A stretch of DNA of 21,095 nucleotides, taken from NCBI GenBank assembly GCA_964439745.1, contig CAYTQK010000017.1:1-21095 (forward strand), in the 5' to 3' direction. Under the pieces are notes generated by a model, which saw nothing but the letters and a program-made list of their open reading frames with translations, had not been told where the DNA came from and made no database searches. Positions 6,653 to 15,138 of this stretch are shown in pieces. The stretch is from CAYTQK01 sp964439745. Lineage in GTDB: Bacteria > Desulfobacterota > Desulfobacteria > Desulfobacterales > Desulfosudaceae. Position numbers and translations under genes: made by a program. The number at the start of each line of letters is the position of its first letter. Within the stretch, counting starts at the first letter, position 1.

Positions 6653-7583
6653 TTCGGACCTCCGGTTCCAGCATGACGCCGAAGGTGTCGGCCACCTTCG
6701 TCCGCACCAGCTCCATCAGCGCCAGTATATCCGCCGCCCGGGCCTGACCGGTATTAATAATAAAATTGGCATGCCGTTCCGAAACGGCCGCCCCGCCGAC
6801 GCTCTGTCCCTTGAGCCCGGCCTGGTCGATCAACCGGCCGGCGGACTCGCCGCCGGGCGGATTCTTGAAAAAGCATCCGGCACTCCAGGCACTGGTGGGC
6901 TGCATCAGCAGGCGTTCCTGCAAAAGGGCATCGGCCTCCGTGCGCACCTCTTCCGGATCGGCCGCGGACAGCTCCAGGACGGCATCCACGATCACCGCCT
7001 GTCCGCGGCGGTCGTCGGTCACCCCGGGTATGACCATGCCCCGGTAATCAAAACGGGTCTCGTTTTTTCCCCGCTCGACGAACCGGCCGTCCGGGGTCAA
7101 CAGGCGAATGGAAGCGACCACCCCGGCCATGTCTCCCCGGGCGGTGCCGGCATTCATGGTGATGGCGCCGCCCACAGTGCCGGGAATGCCCAAGGCGAAA
7201 TTCATGCCGTCCAGTCCGTTCTCAATGGCAAACCGGCACAGCGCCTGCAGGTTGGCCCCCGCCCCGGCTGCAACCGGCAGGGCCTCTTCCCGTGCCGGCA
7301 GGCGGCGAATATCCTTGAGACCCTTTTTGACATCAATGACTACACCTGCCAGACCGCCGTCCCGGACCAGGAGATTGGTTCCTCCGGCCAGGATAAAGTA
7401 AGGCACATTCTCGGCCGCGCATTTTGCAACCAGTTCCCGCAATGCTTCGGCATCGGCCACGGCAACGTACGCTTCGGCCGGACCGCCCACCCGCAGGGTA
7501 GTATGGGCGGCCATGGGTTCGTTCCAGCGAACCTGTTCGCCGAAACGGTCCTGCAGCCATTGTTGAAAAGCGGTTTTCATCAT
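6639..7583 (-). CDS. murB: UDP-N-acetylenolpyruvoylglucosamine reductase MurB
   Basis: FAD-dependent reductase that makes UDP-MurNAc from UDP-GlcNAc-enolpyruvate using NADPH, in the cytoplasm. It is 314 aa. FAD-domain motifs are TTLRVGG (28-34), ILAGGTNLLV (64-73), GIPGTVGGA (132-140) and MNAG (143-146). The C-terminal substrate domain has GCFFKNPPGG (236-245) and LIDQAGLKG (251-259), ending with LEPEVRIVG. The size suggests a type II enzyme. The position usually held by the proton-donating Ser (GSxFKNP) is Cys237 here. The ATG at 7583 overlaps the murC stop as ATGA; a second ATG follows directly at 7580. No ddl lies between it and ftsQ, unlike in E. coli. Confidence 0.96.
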   Translation of the reverse strand: MMKTAFQQWLQDRFGEQVRWNEPMAAHTTLRVGGPAEAYVAVADAEALRELVAKCAAENVPYFILAGGTNLLVRDGGLAGVVIDVKKGLKDIRRLPAREEALPVAAGAGANLQALCRFAIENGLDGMNFALGIPGTVGGAITMNAGTARGDMAGVVASIRLLTPDGRFVERGKNETRFDYRGMVIPGVTDDRRGQAVIVDAVLELSAADPEEVRTEADALLQERLLMQPTSAWSAGCFFKNPPGGESAGRLIDQAGLKGQSVGGAAVSERHANFIINTGQARAADILALMELVRTKVADTFGVMLEPEVRIVGE

Positions 7584-8962
7584 ACCTGCGTTTCTTCCTG
7601 TTCTTTCAGGACTTGTTCGCCGATCTGCCAGACGTCACCGGCACCCAGTGTCAGCAGCAGGTCACCCGCCCGCAGTTCTTCGGCCAGATAGCGGCAGGCG
7701 GCTTCGCGGGTTTCGGCGAACATCACGTTCTTATGCCCGTGCTTACGGATTTCGCCGCTCAGGCTCAGTCCGTCAGCCTGATCAATGGGCGCCTCACCGG
7801 CGGCATAGACCGGCATCATGACCAGCATGTCGCACTGATAAAAGGAACGGGCAAAATCGTCAAACAGGGCCCGGGTGCGGGTGTAGCGGTGCGGCTGGAA
7901 GACCACCACCAGCCGCCGGTCTTCCCAAGTTTCCCGGATGCCCTGCAGGGTCGTCTTGATCTCGGTGGGATGATGCCCGTAATCATCGACAAACAGGACC
8001 CCGCCTGCCTCGCCCTTGATTTCCAGCCGGCGGTGCACCCCGGCCATGGTTTCCAGGGCGGTTTTAACGCGCTCAAAGTCGATTCCCAGCTCCAGTCCGA
8101 TCACCACCGCCGCCAGGGCGTTGACCACGTTGTGCCGGCCCGGCGTGTTCAGCTCAATATCCCCCAGCCGCTCCTCGGCCCGAAAGACCGTAAACCGGAT
8201 GCGTCCGCCGCCGGCCCGGATGCGCCGGGCCTGGAAATCGGCCTGTTTGTTGGTGCCGTAGGTCAGGCAGCGTTTTTTTATGTCCGGCAGAATTTCCTGC
8301 AGCGGCTCGTTGTCCAGGCAAATGACGGCCAGCCCGTAAAAGGGGATGTGATCGATAAAAATCCGGAACACTTTTTTGATCTCATCCAGACCGTCGTAAT
8401 AATCCAGGTGTTCCCGGTCGATATTGGTCACCACCGCAATGGCCGGCGTGAATTTCAGAAAAGAGCCGTCGCTTTCATCGGCCTCGGCCACGATGAATTC
8501 GCCGTTGCCCAGCCGGGCGTTGCTGCCCAGGCTGTTAAGCTTGCCGCCCACCACCACCGTCGGATCCAGGCCGCCTTCGCCCAGCACCGCCGCAATCATG
8601 GAAGTGGTCGAGGTCTTCCCGTGGGCGCCGGCCACGGCGATGCTGTATTTCAGGCGCATGATCTCGGCCAGCATCTCCGCCCTGGGAATGACCGGAATAC
8701 CGGCCTTGCCGGCCGCGGCCACTTCCGGGTTGTCCGGACCGATGGCCGACGAGACCACCACCACGTCGGCCCCGGCAATATTGTCAGGGTGGTGCCGGTC
8801 GTAAATCCTTCCGCCCAGGCCGGCCAGGCGATCAGTAATATCGCTGCCGCGGATATCCGAACCGGAAACCGTATAGCCCAGGTTAAGCAGCAGTTCGGCG
8901 ATGCCGCTCATGCCGATGCCGCCGATGCCCACGAAGTAGATATGATACTTTTTCAAATACAT
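7580..8962 (-). CDS. murC: UDP-N-acetylmuramate--L-alanine ligase
   Basis: ATP-dependent ligase that adds L-Ala to UDP-MurNAc, the first peptide-stem step. I start it at the ATG at 8962 (460 aa), 2 bp after the murG stop, with GGTGAT as ribosome-binding site. The frame stays open upstream to 9013, inside murG, but those residues are not family-like. Domain 1 has the Rossmann motif VGIGGIGMSG (11-20). The central ATPase has AGAHGKTSTT (111-120), AEADESDGSF (159-168) and NIDREHLDYY (180-189). The C-terminal domain has DDYGHHPTEI (326-335) and FQPHRYTRT (355-363). All are hallmark MurC motifs. Confidence 0.97.
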   Translation of the reverse strand: MYLKKYHIYFVGIGGIGMSGIAELLLNLGYTVSGSDIRGSDITDRLAGLGGRIYDRHHPDNIAGADVVVVSSAIGPDNPEVAAAGKAGIPVIPRAEMLAEIMRLKYSIAVAGAHGKTSTTSMIAAVLGEGGLDPTVVVGGKLNSLGSNARLGNGEFIVAEADESDGSFLKFTPAIAVVTNIDREHLDYYDGLDEIKKVFRIFIDHIPFYGLAVICLDNEPLQEILPDIKKRCLTYGTNKQADFQARRIRAGGGRIRFTVFRAEERLGDIELNTPGRHNVVNALAAVVIGLELGIDFERVKTALETMAGVHRRLEIKGEAGGVLFVDDYGHHPTEIKTTLQGIRETWEDRRLVVVFQPHRYTRTRALFDDFARSFYQCDMLVMMPVYAAGEAPIDQADGLSLSGEIRKHGHKNVMFAETREAACRYLAEELRAGDLLLTLGAGDVWQIGEQVLKEQEETQV

Positions 8963-8964
8963 GC

Positions 8965-10116
8965 CTACATCACCGCCTGTTTTTTCCGGCCGCCGGCGAC
9001 CAGCGCCAGGCATTCTTCCACCACGCGCCGTCCCGCTCCGGGATGGCCCAGGGACCGTGCCCGGGCCGCCATATCGGCCAGCTTCTCCGGGTGGTCCGCG
9101 TACCAGGCAATCTTGTCCGCCACCAGCGGACCGGTCAGCTCCCGCTCCTGGATCATTTCCGCGCCCGCCACTGCGGTCAGCGCCTCGGCATTGCGCGTCT
9201 GGTGATCGTCGGCCGCGTATGGAAAGGGCACCAGCAGGGCGACTTTGCCGAGGCTGGTGATTTCCGCCACAGTGGTGGCCCCGGCCCGGCAGATGAGAAA
9301 GTCGGCGCCGGCATACTGTTCGGCCATATCCTCAAAAAAAGGCTGGACCCGGGCGTCCACCCCGTGATGCCGATAGGCATCCCGCACTGTCTTTTCATCG
9401 GCGGCTCCCGTCTGGTGTACGAAATAATACCGGTCCTTGTCTTCCAGGTGCGCCAGCGCCGCTGTCACCGCCCGGTTGATACCGCCGGCTCCCTGGCTGC
9501 CGCCCAGGATCAGCACGGTAAACCGGCCGCCGCTGTCCGGCCGGGCTGACCCGATACCTGCTGCTGCCGCCTGAATATCCCGCCGCACCGGGTTGCCGGT
9601 CAGGATAACCTTGTCCGCCGGAAACTGTTCCGCTGCCGGCGGCAGAGCGATAAACACCCGGTCCGCGAACCTGGCCAGCAGCCGGTTGCTCACCCCGGGC
9701 AGGGCATTCTGCTCGTGCAGGGCGATCCGGACCCGCATCAGCCGGCCACCGAAAATCATGGGCGCCGAGGAATACCCCCCCATGCCGATGATAATATCCG
9801 GTCGGTACCTCCGGATCAGCAGCATCGCCCGACCCACCCCGCGAACCAGCTTGGCTACGGCCCGGGCGGTGGCCCCCGGTCCCCGGCCCTTGATGCCCTC
9901 GGTGGGAATAATTTCAAAGGCAAAACCGGTTTTAGGCAACACCCCCCTTTCCAGGTCCGTACCCGTGCTGACGAACATGACGGTGCTGTCCGGCACCTGT
10001 TCCGACAGGCTTTCGGCAATGGCGATGCCCGGGAACAGATGCCCGCCGGTCGCTCCGCCGGCGATCATGACCCGCAATCCGTCCGGGAACGTATTTTCTC
10101 TCCGTTCAGTCCTCAT
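8965..10116 (-). CDS. murG: Lipid II synthase MurG (GlcNAc transferase)
   Basis: Peripheral inner-membrane GT-B glycosyltransferase (GT28) that transfers GlcNAc to lipid I to form lipid II. It is 383 aa, slightly long because of about 14 extra N-terminal residues before the first strand. The N-terminal loop reads GGATGGHLFPG (20-30), where GGGTGGH or GGTGGH is usual. Also visible are IIGMGGYSSAP, LHEQNALPG, the second glycine loop ILGGSQGA, and CRAGATTVAE in the UDP-GlcNAc site. The ATG at 10116 overlaps the end of ftsW by 11 bp, and AAAGGAG stands very close to it (2 nt). A TTG a little downstream is an alternative start nearer the conserved N-terminus. Confidence 0.96.
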   Translation of the reverse strand: MRTERRENTFPDGLRVMIAGGATGGHLFPGIAIAESLSEQVPDSTVMFVSTGTDLERGVLPKTGFAFEIIPTEGIKGRGPGATARAVAKLVRGVGRAMLLIRRYRPDIIIGMGGYSSAPMIFGGRLMRVRIALHEQNALPGVSNRLLARFADRVFIALPPAAEQFPADKVILTGNPVRRDIQAAAAGIGSARPDSGGRFTVLILGGSQGAGGINRAVTAALAHLEDKDRYYFVHQTGAADEKTVRDAYRHHGVDARVQPFFEDMAEQYAGADFLICRAGATTVAEITSLGKVALLVPFPYAADDHQTRNAEALTAVAGAEMIQERELTGPLVADKIAWYADHPEKLADMAARARSLGHPGAGRRVVEECLALVAGGRKKQAVM

Positions 10117-11224
10117 GGCTCCTTTGTCCGATATTCATCAGCACGCCCACGGCGACCAGGTTGAACAGCAGCGAGGTGCCGCCGTAGCTGAGAAACGGCA
10201 GCGTAATCCCCTTGGTCGGCAGGATGCCCACCGTCACGCCGGTATTGACAAATACCTGGAACCCGATGGCCACGGTCAGCCCCAGGGCCAGCAGAGCGCC
10301 GAAACGGTCCCGGCTTTTCATGGCGATGATAACACCGCGCCACATCAGAATCCCGTAAAGAAGCAGAATAAAAAGAACACCCCATAGTCCCAGCTCTTCG
10401 CCGATCACGGAAAAAATAAAGTCCGTGTGCGGTTCCGGCAGGTAAAAGAGTTTCTGGTAGCCCTGCCCCAGACCCGTGCCCCAGATTCCGCCGGTGCCGA
10501 AAGCCATGTAGGAATGAACGATCTGGTAGCCGCTGCCGTCCTTGAATTGCCAGGGATTGAGGAAGCTGGTCAGCCGCTTGATACGGTATTCGGCGCTGAG
10601 CAGGTAATACAGGCCGGCCGGCAGAAAGAACATGAAGGTGGTCAGCAGGTGGGTCAGGCGCACCCCGGCCACGAACAGCATCAGCCAGGTGATAACCCCG
10701 AAAATGACCACCGAACCGAAATCCGGCTGCATCAGGATCAGGCCGGAAAAAACGCCGAATACCACCAGGTGGGGCAGGAAGCCGACGGAAAACCGGTTCA
10801 TGTCCTCCTTTTTCTTGTTAAGCGAATAAGCCAGGTAGACGATCAGCGCGAACTTGGCAAACACCGACGGCTGAAAAGAAAAACCGGCCAGGCGCAGCCA
10901 ACGGGTGGCGCCGTTGGCCTCGTACCCCAGGCTGCTGACCAGCACCATGGCCAGCAGCAGGAAGGACGCCGCCAGGATGAAGTAGGCCAGGAAGCGCAAA
11001 ATACGATAGCTCAGGTAGCGGCAGACGATCATCATGCAGAAGCCGGCCAGGGCGAAAGCCGCCTGTTTCTTCAGAAAATAGCTACCGTCCCCGAAGCGCT
11101 CCGCGGCGATATGCGAGCTGGCGCTGTACACCATGACCACCCCGATCCCCGTAAGCAGCAGTGCCGGAAACAGGAGGGCGGCATCAAAATAGAACCGGCT
11201 GTTGGTTGCCCTGGCAGCTCTCAT
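10106..11224 (-). CDS. ftsW: Septal peptidoglycan glycosyltransferase FtsW (SEDS family)
   Basis: Polytopic SEDS polymerase of 372 aa that works with FtsI to make septal glycan strands from lipid II. About ten hydrophobic segments run from residue 14 to 365. Family motifs are MVYSASS (31-37), GATRWLRL (105-112), NPWQFKDGSGYQ (223-234), PEPHTDFIFSVIGEELG (263-279) with D268 as the likely catalytic Asp, and GITLPFLSYGGTS (339-351), which is typical of FtsW. The usual QPSE(L/F)xK motif reads QPSVFAK (118-124), with Val for Glu. The ATG overlaps the murD stop as ATGA, so it is probably translationally coupled. RodA is less likely given the cluster position and the partner ftsI in the same operon. 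Confidence 0.96.
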   Translation of the reverse strand: MRAARATNSRFYFDAALLFPALLLTGIGVVMVYSASSHIAAERFGDGSYFLKKQAAFALAGFCMMIVCRYLSYRILRFLAYFILAASFLLLAMVLVSSLGYEANGATRWLRLAGFSFQPSVFAKFALIVYLAYSLNKKKEDMNRFSVGFLPHLVVFGVFSGLILMQPDFGSVVIFGVITWLMLFVAGVRLTHLLTTFMFFLPAGLYYLLSAEYRIKRLTSFLNPWQFKDGSGYQIVHSYMAFGTGGIWGTGLGQGYQKLFYLPEPHTDFIFSVIGEELGLWGVLFILLLYGILMWRGVIIAMKSRDRFGALLALGLTVAIGFQVFVNTGVTVGILPTKGITLPFLSYGGTSLLFNLVAVGVLMNIGQRSHED

Positions 11225-12582
11225 GATTTTTCTTGCAATCCTTCCACGGCCCGGCGGAAATCTTCACCCCGCTGGGCGTAACTGTCATACATGTCAAAAC
11301 TGGCGCAGGCCGGCGAGAGCATGACCACCTCGCCGGACTTGGCCAGCGCGGCGGCCTGGCCGACGGCGTCCGCCATGGAATCGGCCAGCCGGCAGGGTAC
11401 GGCCCCGTCCAGCGCCAGCCGTATGGTTTCCGCGGCCTCGCCAAGCAGCACCGCCGCCTTGGCATGCTCCCGGATGACGTTCCGCAGCACGCCGAAATCG
11501 CAGTTCTTGTTCTCTCCGCCCAGCAGCAGGACTACCGGCGTGTCGAAACATTCCAGGGCGCGGCGCACCGCGTCCGGGTTGGTCGCCTTGGAATCGTCGA
11601 TATAGGCGACATTATCAATCATGTCGACAAACTCCAGCCGGTGGGCCAATCCCTTGAACCCGTCCACCGCCGCCTGGATCCCCTCCAGGGTGCCGCCGGC
11701 GTCCAGAGCGGCCAGAACCGCCGCCGAAACGTTTTCCAGGTTGTGCGGCACCCGCAGGTACGGGCTGTCAAGGTTGAGGCGGCCGATGACCTCTTTCTCC
11801 CGGACGATATGGATAAACCCGCTGCCGGCAATGGTCCCGTTGCGGACACCCCGTCCGCCGTTAAAACAGATTTTGCGGCTGACGGCGTCCTTGGCGGCTT
11901 GGAGCACGTGAAAATCCGAACCATTGATGACGGCCGCGTCCTCGGGCAGCTGGTTGGCAAAAATCCGTTTTTTGGCGTCGCGATAACCGTCAAAATCCTC
12001 ATACCTGTCCAGGTGATCCTCGGCGATATTCAGCATCACCGCCACGCCGGCATGGAATTCACGAATCGTTTCCAGCTGAAAGCTGCTCAATTCCACCACT
12101 GCCACGTCGGCATTTTCGCCCTTATCGGCAAAGCTGATCAGGGGGCGACCGATATTGCCGCCGACAAATACGTGCCGGCCGGACTGCTTCAGCATCTCCC
12201 CGATCAGGGTGGTCACCGTGGTCTTGCCGTTGGTACCGGTTACGGCCACCAGTGGCTTGCGCATAAACGCCGCGGCCAGTTCGATCTCGCCCAACACCGG
12301 GATCCCGTCCTCGACCGCCTGCCGCAGCGGCGGCAGGCCGGGCGGCACTCCCGGGCTGATGATGATATAATCAACCCCCTGGAAAACACCGTCGGAATGA
12401 CCGCCCAGATCCAGGGTCACTCCCAGTTCCCGGGCCTGGCCTACGGATTCGCCCAGTTCGGATTCCGGAGAACGGTCGGTCACGGTTACGTGCGCTCCCC
12501 GCTTGACCAGGTAACGGGCCACGGCGATACCGGTCGCCCCCAGGCCCACCACCACAAACCGTTTGTCGCGAATCTCAATCAT
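11221..12582 (-). CDS. murD: UDP-N-acetylmuramoyl-L-alanine--D-glutamate ligase
   Basis: Mur ligase of 453 aa that adds D-Glu as the second residue of the stem peptide. The N-terminal nucleotide-fold motif is VGLGATGIA (12-20). The ATPase P-loop is TGTNGKTTVTTL (115-126), followed by ELSSFQLET and NIAEDHLDRY. The C-terminal domain has IDDSKATNPDA, LLLGGENKNCDF and LSPACASFDMYDSYAQRGE, all MurD-typical. The ATG at 12582 is 11 bp from the mraY stop, with AGGA upstream. The end overlaps ftsW by 4 bp. Confidence 0.97.
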   Translation of the reverse strand: MIEIRDKRFVVVGLGATGIAVARYLVKRGAHVTVTDRSPESELGESVGQARELGVTLDLGGHSDGVFQGVDYIIISPGVPPGLPPLRQAVEDGIPVLGEIELAAAFMRKPLVAVTGTNGKTTVTTLIGEMLKQSGRHVFVGGNIGRPLISFADKGENADVAVVELSSFQLETIREFHAGVAVMLNIAEDHLDRYEDFDGYRDAKKRIFANQLPEDAAVINGSDFHVLQAAKDAVSRKICFNGGRGVRNGTIAGSGFIHIVREKEVIGRLNLDSPYLRVPHNLENVSAAVLAALDAGGTLEGIQAAVDGFKGLAHRLEFVDMIDNVAYIDDSKATNPDAVRRALECFDTPVVLLLGGENKNCDFGVLRNVIREHAKAAVLLGEAAETIRLALDGAVPCRLADSMADAVGQAAALAKSGEVVMLSPACASFDMYDSYAQRGEDFRRAVEGLQEKS

Positions 12583-12593
12583 AGATTATCCTG

Positions 12594-13673
12594 TCACCTT
12601 ATTTTCAGGGTACTCAACGCCACCAGCGCCAGGGCGATGGCGATGATCCAGAACCGCACGATAATCTTCGGTTCGGCAACCCCCTTGAGTTCAAAATGAT
12701 GGTGCAGCGGCGCCATCCGGAAAATCCGGCGTCCCCCGGTGGCCTTGAAGAAGCCCACCTGAAAGATGACCGAAAGCGTTTCCAGGACGAAAATACCGCC
12801 CACCAGGATCAGCAGAATCTCCTGCTTGGTGATGACCGCCACCGTCCCCAGGACTCCTCCCAGGGGCAGCGACCCCACGTCACCCATGAAAATCTGCGCC
12901 GGATACGCGTTGTACCATAAAAATCCGATCAGGGCGCCCACCAGCGCGCCGCAGACAACCGCGACTTCCCCGGCCCCGGCCACGAAGCTAACCTGGAGAT
13001 ACTCGGCCATGACCGCGTTTCCGGCCACGTAGGCGAACCCGAGATAGGCCACAAAGGCGATCACCAAGGGGCCTACGGCCAGTCCGTCCAGTCCGTCGGT
13101 GAGATTGACGGCATTGGAAGTGCCGGTCACGATGAACACCCCCAGCAGCGCGTAGAATATGCCCAGGTCCGGCGTGATGCCTTTAAAAAACGGCACCAGC
13201 AGCCGGGTGTTATTGTCCGGCATGGCCACGATGGCCCAGACGGCCAGGCCGGCCACGATTACCTGGAGCAGCAGCTTGGTCCCGGCGGAAAGACCCCGAT
13301 TGCGCTTCTGTACCTGCATCAGGTAATCATCCACGAAGCCGATCAGGCCGAAGCCCACCAGGGAGAAAAGAACGATCCAGACATAGCCGTTGGCCAGATC
13401 CGCCCAGAGGAGGCTGGAACCCAGCACCGCCGCCAGGATGAGCAGCCCGCCCATGGTCGGAGTGCCCTCTTTCTGCCGATGGGATTCCGGGCCCAGGCGC
13501 CGGATATACTGTCCCACCTGCATGGCAGACAGCCGCCGGATAAAGGCCGGCCCCAGCAGGAAGCTGATGATAAATCCCGTCAGCAGCGCGTAGATCGTTC
13601 GAAAGGTAATATATTGAAACAAGTTGAAGAACGAATTATACGCGTGCAGCGGGTATAAAAAATGATACAGCAT
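12594..13673 (-). CDS. mraY: Phospho-N-acetylmuramoyl-pentapeptide-transferase MraY
   Basis: Ten-helix inner-membrane enzyme of 359 aa that moves phospho-MurNAc-pentapeptide onto undecaprenyl phosphate, forming lipid I. Conserved sites are HRQKEGTPTMGG (65-76), the Mg-binding FVDDY (113-117), NAVNLTDGLDGLA (187-199), FMGDVGSLPLG (262-272) and APLHHHFE (321-328). The length matches the E. coli enzyme (360 aa). It begins 7 bp after murF. No unusual features were seen; all catalytic positions I could check are present. Confidence 0.98.
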   Translation of the reverse strand: MLYHFLYPLHAYNSFFNLFQYITFRTIYALLTGFIISFLLGPAFIRRLSAMQVGQYIRRLGPESHRQKEGTPTMGGLLILAAVLGSSLLWADLANGYVWIVLFSLVGFGLIGFVDDYLMQVQKRNRGLSAGTKLLLQVIVAGLAVWAIVAMPDNNTRLLVPFFKGITPDLGIFYALLGVFIVTGTSNAVNLTDGLDGLAVGPLVIAFVAYLGFAYVAGNAVMAEYLQVSFVAGAGEVAVVCGALVGALIGFLWYNAYPAQIFMGDVGSLPLGGVLGTVAVITKQEILLILVGGIFVLETLSVIFQVGFFKATGGRRIFRMAPLHHHFELKGVAEPKIIVRFWIIAIALALVALSTLKIR

Positions 13674-13680
13674 GATCCGG

Positions 13681-15120
13681 TTATCCTTTTTCCGTTGTTA
13701 CCGCCTGCTGGCCCTGCCGCATGAGCGCGGCCACGATCGTTTCCATGGCCATGCCCCGGGATCCTTTTACCAGGACCCGGTCACCGGCGCCGACCATATC
13801 CAGCAGCCGGCCGTTGATCTCCGCCTTGTCCCCGAGAAAGATGTCGGCCGGCGGCATTCCCCCGGCCAGGGCCCCTTCGGCCACCGCCCCGGCGAATTCA
13901 CCGACGGCAAAAATTTTGTCAACTCCCCGCTCCGCGGCCCGGCGTCCGATCTGCCGGTGCATCTCCCGGGCGCCTCGGCCCAGTTCGTACATATCGCCAA
14001 AAACCATGATACGCCGGCCCGGCACCGCCGCTTCGGCCAGTTCGTCAATGGCTACGACGGACGAGCCCGGGTTGGCATTATAGGTATCATCCATGATGAC
14101 AAAGCCGGCAGCCGTTTCCGTGGTTACCAGGCGGCCGGCCACCGGTACGAATGTCTCCAGGCCGGCCTTGACAGCGGCGGCGGGCACATCCAGAACATGA
14201 CCGACGGCGGCGGCGGCCAGGGCGTTGGCCACCAGGTGACTGCCGCGGCAGCATATCTGGACATTCAGGGTCGGCTGCTCCCCGAAAAAGGCGATATCCA
14301 GGTTCGTTCCCCGGGCTGTTTTTTTTACCCGGACCGCCCGGATATCGGCATCCGCTCCTGTCCCCCAGGTCACCACCCGGGCCGCGGTTTTTTGTGCCAT
14401 GGCCAGCACCCGCGGATCATCGGCATTGAGCAGGGCAACCGCCTTTTCGCCCAGGGCCGTCACCAGTTCGCTTTTGGCCGCGGCGACACCGTCAATATCG
14501 CCCAGCCCGGCCAGGTGCCCGGCGCCCACGTTCAACACCAAGCCGACATCCGGTTCGCAGATCCGTGCCAGCCGATCAATCTCGCCGGGGGCGTTCATGC
14601 CCAGCTCCAGGACCGCGACCTGGTGTTTTTTTTCCAGCCGCAGCAGGGTCAGGGGCACGCCGATTTCGTTGTTGTAATTACCGGCCGTCGCCAGAGCCCG
14701 GTATTTTCCGGCCAGGACGCCGGCCACCATTTCCTTGGTGGTCGTCTTGCCGTTGGTGCCGGTAATGGCCACCACCGGCAGTCCCATCAACCGACGTCGA
14801 TACCTCCCCAGCCTTCCCAGGGCTCGCACCGTGTCATCCACGGCGATGCAGGAGGCGTCGATCCGCTCGAGAAAGTCTCTGGCTTCTTCGGCGAAATCCC
14901 GCTCCACCAGCAGTCCCCGTGCGCCGGACTTGACCGCTTTTTCAATGAACAAATGACCGTCGTGCGACCGTCCCCGAATGGCTACGAACAATTGGCCCGG
15001 CTGAATTGTCCGGGAATCGATGGCAATGCCCGAAAACGTTTCCTCCCGGCCGCCGAAAAGGAACTGCCCCTGGGTTGCCGCCAGTACGTCCCGATTGGTC
15101 CAGGAAATATTTTCGTTCAT
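13681..15120 (-). CDS. murF: UDP-MurNAc-tripeptide--D-alanyl-D-alanine ligase
   Basis: Mur ligase that adds the D-Ala-D-Ala dipeptide, completing UDP-MurNAc-pentapeptide. I start at the ATG at 15120 (479 aa); an adjacent GTG at 15123 is in frame but no better placed. Domain 1 shows GIAIDSRTIQPGQLFVAI, typical of MurE/MurF. The P-loop is TGTNGKTTTKEM (about 120-131), then NYNNEIGVPLTLL, where NNxxG is diagnostic of MurF, and ELGMNAPGEI. The C-terminal domain has DDTYNANP, MVFGDMYELG and VLVKGSRGMAME. The substrate D-Ala-D-Ala must come from a Ddl encoded elsewhere, since none is in this cluster. It follows murE by 18 bp. Confidence 0.97.
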   Translation of the reverse strand: MNENISWTNRDVLAATQGQFLFGGREETFSGIAIDSRTIQPGQLFVAIRGRSHDGHLFIEKAVKSGARGLLVERDFAEEARDFLERIDASCIAVDDTVRALGRLGRYRRRLMGLPVVAITGTNGKTTTKEMVAGVLAGKYRALATAGNYNNEIGVPLTLLRLEKKHQVAVLELGMNAPGEIDRLARICEPDVGLVLNVGAGHLAGLGDIDGVAAAKSELVTALGEKAVALLNADDPRVLAMAQKTAARVVTWGTGADADIRAVRVKKTARGTNLDIAFFGEQPTLNVQICCRGSHLVANALAAAAVGHVLDVPAAAVKAGLETFVPVAGRLVTTETAAGFVIMDDTYNANPGSSVVAIDELAEAAVPGRRIMVFGDMYELGRGAREMHRQIGRRAAERGVDKIFAVGEFAGAVAEGALAGGMPPADIFLGDKAEINGRLLDMVGAGDRVLVKGSRGMAMETIVAALMRQGQQAVTTEKG

Positions 15121-15138
15121 CACCGTTTTTCCGCATTG

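Noticed and set aside
7613..9205. A 530-codon plus-strand frame opposite murC and murG
   Set aside because: Antisense shadow of murC/murG with the same biased composition; no ribosome-binding site or motif of its own.
11233..12699. A 488-codon plus-strand frame opposite murD
   Set aside because: Antisense shadow of a canonical murD; no recognisable protein features.
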